Assembly: GCA_029219385.1 (NCBI GenBank)
Contig: JAQXTH010000055.1
Coordinates: 1 to 64,000 of the forward strand
Direction of reading: 5' to 3'
Length of the DNA stretch: 64,000 nucleotides
Source: Prevotellaceae bacterium
GTDB taxonomy: Bacteria > Bacteroidota > Bacteroidia > Bacteroidales > Bacteroidaceae
Shown: piece by piece, positions 63,003 to 64,000 of the stretch
How positions within the stretch are numbered: position 1 is the stretch's first letter
How the letters are laid out: each line of letters begins with the position of its first letter
The notes under the pieces: model-generated
Databases searched by the model: none
Seen by the model: only the letters and a program-made list of their open reading frames with translations
Told to the model about the DNA's origin: nothing
Position numbers and translations under genes: made by a program

Positions 63003-64000
63003 ATGACAGAAACAAAAGGACATTTTCTTCACGGCATGTTGCTGATGGTGCTTATGTCGCTATCGGCATTCTATATCGCCCAATTTGATTTCATAAAAGC
63101 CCTGTCGCTCAGTCCTCTGATTGTGGGCATAATTCTGGGCATGGTCTACGCCAACACGCTAAGAGCCTATATGCCGCCCCAATGGGAAAAGAGCGTGAAG
63201 TATTGCACAAAACGCATTCTGCGCACCGGCATCATTCTCTACGGCTTCAGACTCACGTTTCAAGAAGTGTGCAACATTGGTCTGCCGGCAATTGAGGTAG
63301 ACTGCTTAGTGATAGCCACCACCATGCTTATCGGTTGGATAGTCGGCAAACTGCTGCGCATGGACCCCGACACCACACTGATGACCTCTACCGGCTCGGC
63401 CATCTGTGGAGCAGCGGCTGTGTTGGGAGCCGAGCCCGTGGTGAAATGTGAGAACCACAAAACGGCCATTGCCGTCTCGACGGTAGTAATCTTCGGCGTG
63501 TTGTCGATGTTTGTTTACCCCATTCTCTACCGCCTCGGAATTTTCAACCTCACCGTAGAGCAAATGGGCATCTACACCGGCGGCACCCTCCACGAAGTTG
63601 CCAACGTGGTTGGAGCAGGCAACGCCATGGACCCCACCGGCTCACTCCACATTGCCGACAACGCCACCATCACCAAGATGATAAGAGTAATTATGCTCGC
63701 GCCCGTGCTTATCATCATGAGCATTCTCTTGTCGCGCAAAGACAAGACTCTTGCACCCGGCAACAAGTCTCGCAAGACAAAAATCACCATTCCCTGGTTT
63801 GCCATCGGCTTCCTTGTGGTGATTGCCCTCAACTCGCTGCTCGACATGATTGTGCCCACAGACATCCTCTCGGTGTCGCGCTCGACGATAAACGACTTCG
63901 ACACCCTTTTGCTCACAATAGCCATGACTGCCCTCGGAGCCGACACAAGTTTCGACAAATTCCGCCAGGCAGGGGCAAAGCCTTTTCTTCTTGCCGCCAT
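63003..64000 (+). CDS. YeiH-family putative sulfate/sulfonate exporter (3' end outside window)
   Basis: Membrane transporter of the YeiH (UPF0324) family, cut by the window end after about 332 residues. Roughly ten helices are seen. Family motifs include T-S-T-G-S-A-I-C-G-A-A-A-V, E-V-A-N-V-V-G-A-G, and D-T-L-L-L-T-I-A-M-T-A-L-G-A-D-T near the cut. It starts 43 bp after fmt. The family is predicted to export sulfate or sulfonates; experimental evidence is limited. Confidence 0.86.
   Translation, partial: MTETKGHFLHGMLLMVLMSLSAFYIAQFDFIKALSLSPLIVGIILGMVYANTLRAYMPPQWEKSVKYCTKRILRTGIILYGFRLTFQEVCNIGLPAIEVDCLVIATTMLIGWIVGKLLRMDPDTTLMTSTGSAICGAAAVLGAEPVVKCENHKTAIAVSTVVIFGVLSMFVYPILYRLGIFNLTVEQMGIYTGGTLHEVANVVGAGNAMDPTGSLHIADNATITKMIRVIMLAPVLIIMSILLSRKDKTLAPGNKSRKTKITIPWFAIGFLVVIALNSLLDMIVPTDILSVSRSTINDFDTLLLTIAMTALGADTSFDKFRQAGAKPFLLAA

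Noticed and set aside
1-64000. tRNA or rRNA genes
   Set aside because: The intergenic gaps were scanned for cloverleaf-like arms and conserved T-loop sequence and none was found; a tRNAscan-SE run would settle it.

Overview
The window is chromosomal DNA of a Bacteroidota bacterium, most likely order Bacteroidales. The evidence is the fused LpxC/FabZ gene, SusC/SusD pairs, promoters of the TAnnTTTG type instead of -10/-35 boxes, a lack of Shine-Dalgarno sequences, and Bacteroidota-restricted families (DUF4924, DUF4834-like, PRiA4-like). The family cannot be fixed from sequence reading alone; Muribaculaceae or Prevotellaceae both fit. No tRNA, rRNA, CRISPR array, integrase or transposase was seen.

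Layout. 1-3447: end of a GH36 alpha-galactosidase and a TonB-dependent receptor. 3591-15047 (+): mostly housekeeping genes: menG/ubiE, aroE, a zinc-ribbon membrane protein, purM, prfA, pyrF, an HD phosphohydrolase, the lipid A block lpxD-lpxC/fabZ-lpxA, a PRiA4-like acidic protein and miaA. 15072-18426 (-): acyltransferase and PBP1A. 18546-20953: secreted nuclease (+) and class I aminotransferase (-), which converge on a cluster of GC-rich hairpins. 21166-36916 (-): a 16-kb, six-gene operon made of two consecutive fasciclin lipoprotein-SusC-SusD modules. 37461-38525 (-): a double Rid-fold protein. 38859-42219 (+): GH25 lysozyme, MarR regulator, psd, pssA and a small membrane protein. 42216-44622 (-): glycosyltransferase and mtaB. 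44851-48154: a tiny repeat lipoprotein and two divergent paralogous AAA ATPase genes. 48607-51048 (-): a polyphosphate polymerase (VTC), DUF4956 and beta-barrel cluster. 51242-55500 (-): rplS and dnaE. 55814-64000 (+): LysE exporter, DUF4924, rfbD, prfC, tsaC/yrdC, a ClC channel with CBS domains, fmt and the start of a YeiH-type transporter.

How genes work together. lpxD, lpxC/fabZ and lpxA cover early lipid A acylation and deacetylation. psd and pssA make phosphatidylethanolamine. prfA, prfC and fmt act in translation initiation or termination, while miaA, mtaB and tsaC all act on A37 of tRNA. The two fasciclin-SusC-SusD modules look like a dedicated outer-membrane uptake system without its own hydrolase or regulator.

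The most unusual structure is at 46427-46915. Two divergent ATPase genes each carry two copies of their own 36-40 bp dyad. In each case one copy touches the start codon and the other lies upstream of the promoter. An iteron-like set of 22-bp GC-rich units follows downstream at 48306-48423.
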